Positions 62,319-64,000 of a stretch of 64,000 nt of DNA are shown here, piece after piece. This stretch comes from Companilactobacillus sp. (GTDB taxonomy: Bacteria > Bacillota > Bacilli > Lactobacillales > Lactobacillaceae). Every line of letters starts with the position of its first letter. Within the stretch, counting starts at the first letter, position 1. Location: positions 496,001 to 560,000 of the forward strand of contig NZ_JAKVLR010000001.1 of assembly GCF_022484265.1 (NCBI RefSeq), written 5' to 3'. Both the position numbers and the translations under genes were made by a program. Below the pieces are notes generated by a model that had not been told where the DNA came from, made no database searches, and saw only the letters and a program-made list of their open reading frames with translations.

Positions 62319-63119
62319 TTATTTTTTAATCACGTTCACAAAAATTATATATTTATTATTCTTGGATTTTCCCATTATGTTGTTAACTCTGATCCGTCCG
62401 TATCCATGGACACTGATCGTATCGTAAATTGTTGCAAAAGCACTCGGATTTCTATTTGGGACCCAATTCAATTGCACTTTGCCATGTTCAACCATAGATT
62501 TGGTTTGAGTCCTTGATAGATCATAAGCTTCGGCAATAATCGTATCTAATCTCAACGATTGGACATTAATAGTTTCGTCATCTGATTCATCGATTGGCAT
62601 CAATAGATCATTTTGAAAATCTTTCTTGATCAGATGAACTTTAAATGAACCGATTTTATCTACTTGTTGTTCAATATATTTACTAATGTCATCAAATACA
62701 AAGAACTGCCATCTCTTACCATCGGTAATAATATCCCCAAAATGATCACGATCAATTCCAGATCCAGTTAATGAGCCTAAAATTTGTCCATGATGCAAGT
62801 TAGCAAATCTTTCAGGGTATCGCACCTCATAAAGAGCAATCTTGAAATCGGATTGCTTAGGTACAAAATAATCAGGAGCAATAATGCCCCTGACTCTTTC
62901 TGCACCTTCATATCCACCATAGTAATGAACAAAAAGATCGTCGTACTTGTTCACTAAGTTATCAAGAATTGCTCGCTGACGTAGGTTTAAAAAGTCAGTC
63001 AACTGAGGTATATACATAGATTGTGTTCGTAGCAATAAATCACCGATCTTGTCGATAAAAGGCTTTTCTTCTGGCCGGAAAAATCCACCATTCATATTTA
63101 CCTTTTCTTTATCACTCAT
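62319..63119 (-). CDS. ylmH: S4-domain RNA-binding protein YlmH
   Basis: 266 residues. The N-terminal two thirds match YlmH (FFRPEEKPFIDKIGDLLLR, GILGSLTG-like QILGSLTGSGIDRDHFGDI). The C-terminal S4 domain (LRLDTIIAEAYDLSRTQTK to VQLNWVPNRNPS) binds RNA. Related proteins bind ribosomal subunits or tRNA-loaded 50S in quality control. It overlaps ylmG by one base and precedes divIVA by 16. Confidence 0.94.
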   Translation of the reverse strand: MSDKEKVNMNGGFFRPEEKPFIDKIGDLLLRTQSMYIPQLTDFLNLRQRAILDNLVNKYDDLFVHYYGGYEGAERVRGIIAPDYFVPKQSDFKIALYEVRYPERFANLHHGQILGSLTGSGIDRDHFGDIITDGKRWQFFVFDDISKYIEQQVDKIGSFKVHLIKKDFQNDLLMPIDESDDETINVQSLRLDTIIAEAYDLSRTQTKSMVEHGKVQLNWVPNRNPSAFATIYDTISVHGYGRIRVNNIMGKSKNNKYIIFVNVIKK

Positions 63120-63385
63120 TATAATATCCTAAAAATTACACTTTCTAAGACTTGCACTAAAATCAGTGCGACGATTGGAGAAAAATCAAACAGACCAATT
63201 CTCATTGGAATCACTCGTCTGATCAAGTTCAAAAATGGATCTACGATCGAGCTGATGAATCCAGCAAATCTGCTTTGTGCAAGACCTGGGATCCAGCTCA
63301 TAAAACAATAAATAAAAATAGCTATTTCATAAAGTCCAAAGAGACCGCCAATAACCCTAGGCAATCCGCTTAACACTTGCGCCAT
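63119..63385 (-). CDS. ylmG: YggT-family membrane protein YlmG
   Basis: 88 residues, two membrane helices. The FMSWIPGLAQSRFAGFISSI and LNLIRRVIPMRIGLFDFSPI stretches are diagnostic for YggT/YlmG, a family tied to division and membrane protein organisation. It overlaps ylmH at its end (TAATG) and follows sepF by 13 bases. Confidence 0.94.
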   Translation of the reverse strand: MAQVLSGLPRVIGGLFGLYEIAIFIYCFMSWIPGLAQSRFAGFISSIVDPFLNLIRRVIPMRIGLFDFSPIVALILVQVLESVIFRIL

Positions 63386-63398
63386 TTAATATCCTCCG

Positions 63399-63809
63399 TT
63401 ATTCACCTATGTCAGGAATACTACCATCTATTTGGAATTTAGGTGGTGTACAAAGGAAAATCTTGTCCCCTACACGTTTGATCTCGCCATTTAATGCGAA
63501 AACAGTACCTGTAAGAAAGTCCACGATTCTCTTTGCTTGGTCGTCGTTAATGTTATTAAAATTAACAATAACGGCTTTATTATTCAATAATTGTTTGGCA
63601 ACAACTTTTGCATCTGCATAAACTCTTGGTTGATAAATAGCAATTTTGCTACTTGCAGGCTTAGTTGAATTGCCTGAATCAATTGAAACGACTTTTTCAT
63701 TGTCAGAATAATCTACTGAATCAGTAGTTTGAGTTTGATTTGATTGTTGGTCTTCAAAATTGTCATCTTCACTGATGCCAAAGAAGTTTCCTAATTTTTC
63801 AAATGCCAT
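63399..63809 (-). CDS. sepF: Cell-division protein SepF
   Basis: About 136 residues. SepF is the FtsZ membrane anchor. The N-terminal membrane-binding helix is AFEKLGNFFGIS; an acidic linker follows; the C-terminal domain has IAIYQPRVYADAKVVAKQLL, VNFNNINDDQAKRIVDFLTG and IFLCTPPKF. The start at 63809 follows GGGAG; a TTG two codons earlier opens the frame. ftsZ lies immediately upstream. Confidence 0.95.
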   Translation of the reverse strand: MAFEKLGNFFGISEDDNFEDQQSNQTQTTDSVDYSDNEKVVSIDSGNSTKPASSKIAIYQPRVYADAKVVAKQLLNNKAVIVNFNNINDDQAKRIVDFLTGTVFALNGEIKRVGDKIFLCTPPKFQIDGSIPDIGE

Positions 63810-63825
63810 TGTCAATGCTCCCTAA

Positions 63826-64000
63826 TTATTTATTTCTACGTTTGAAGATTGGTGGTGTTGAGTCATCGTCATCATCGCTTAAATCAATTGTTTCTGGTTT
63901 TTGGAAAATGTCGAAATCACTCTTTTCACTGGCGTTGTTACCAGCGTTTCTAGCATTGGAATCGTTAATATCCCAATTTGAGAAAGGATCTGAAGCTGGT
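63826..64000 (-). CDS. ftsZ: Cell-division GTPase FtsZ, C-terminal end only
   Basis: The last 57 codons are read from the minus strand. They encode a Ser/Asn/Asp-rich linker followed by DDDDDSTPPIFKRRNK, which resembles the conserved FtsZ C-terminal peptide (DxPxFxRR) that binds SepF and other partners. Position directly before sepF supports ftsZ. The GTPase domain lies outside the window. Confidence 0.88.
   Translation of the reverse strand, partial: PASDPFSNWDINDSNARNAGNNASEKSDFDIFQKPETIDLSDDDDDSTPPIFKRRNK

Overview
The window is a gene-dense, AT-rich stretch of a low-GC Gram-positive chromosome. It most resembles a member of the Lactobacillaceae: T-box leaders on tyrS and ileS, two RNase J paralogues, RpoY, ClpX with trigger factor and EF-Tu, the SufCDSUB order, a DUF1831 gene, and a pyruvate dehydrogenase operon beside a D-2-hydroxyacid dehydrogenase. 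The genus cannot be fixed from the sequence alone. No rRNA, tRNA, insertion sequence, prophage or CRISPR array is visible. Both edges cut genes: an NhaC-family transporter on the left and ftsZ on the right.

Layout. 1-2.0 kb: a tyrosine T-box controls tyrS and, with no visible terminator between them, a following NhaC-type antiporter. 2.1-8.3 kb: a nucleoside phosphorylase converges on the sufCDSUB Fe-S assembly operon. 8.4-16.4 kb: ysxC, clpX, tig, tuf, a TPR protein, rnjB and rpsO. 16.6-27.8 kb: rpsT, a 3 x 66-bp tandem repeat, holA-comEC-comEA, a YlbL/SepM-type protease with coaD, rsmD and ylbG, then ftsW, typA, an inositol monophosphatase and a UPF0223 gene. 27.9-35.1 kb: pdhABCD, a D-2-hydroxyacid dehydrogenase and lrgAB, which together look like a pyruvate-handling neighbourhood. 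35.3-38.95 kb (plus strand): def, rpoY, rnjA and a diacylglycerol-kinase-family gene. 50.1-64 kb: recD2, a TPR protein, a histidine phosphatase, mnmA with DUF1831 and a cysteine desulfurase, mtnN, a nudix hydrolase, a divergent cold-shock protein, ileS with an Ile T-box, and the division genes divIVA-ylmH-ylmG-sepF-ftsZ.

The most unusual part is 38.99-49.70 kb: thirteen minus-strand genes packed end to end. In transcription order they encode a secreted YnjE-like two-domain rhodanese, two TVP38/TMEM64 membrane proteins, a YnjBCD-like ABC importer (lipoprotein, two permeases, ATPase), a TIGR04283-like family-2 glycosyltransferase, an APH-fold kinase-like protein with an altered catalytic loop, a TIGR04282/DUF2064 transferase, a nucleoside hydrolase, a small membrane protein and a single-domain rhodanese. 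It combines the E. coli ynj transport/rhodanese theme with the glycosyltransferase and TVP38 genes usually found beside arsenosugar genes, but no ArsM or ArsS is present. I infer one uptake-and-modification pathway whose substrate is unknown, possibly a sulfur-, selenium- or arsenic-bearing ribonucleoside or sugar. This is the best candidate in the window for an undescribed system.

Functional links elsewhere: SufS/SufU and the separate cysteine desulfurase/MnmA pair split sulfur traffic between Fe-S clusters and tRNA thiolation; LrgAB, the D-hydroxyacid dehydrogenase and PDH bracket pyruvate; T-boxes tie two tRNA synthetases to amino-acid supply.
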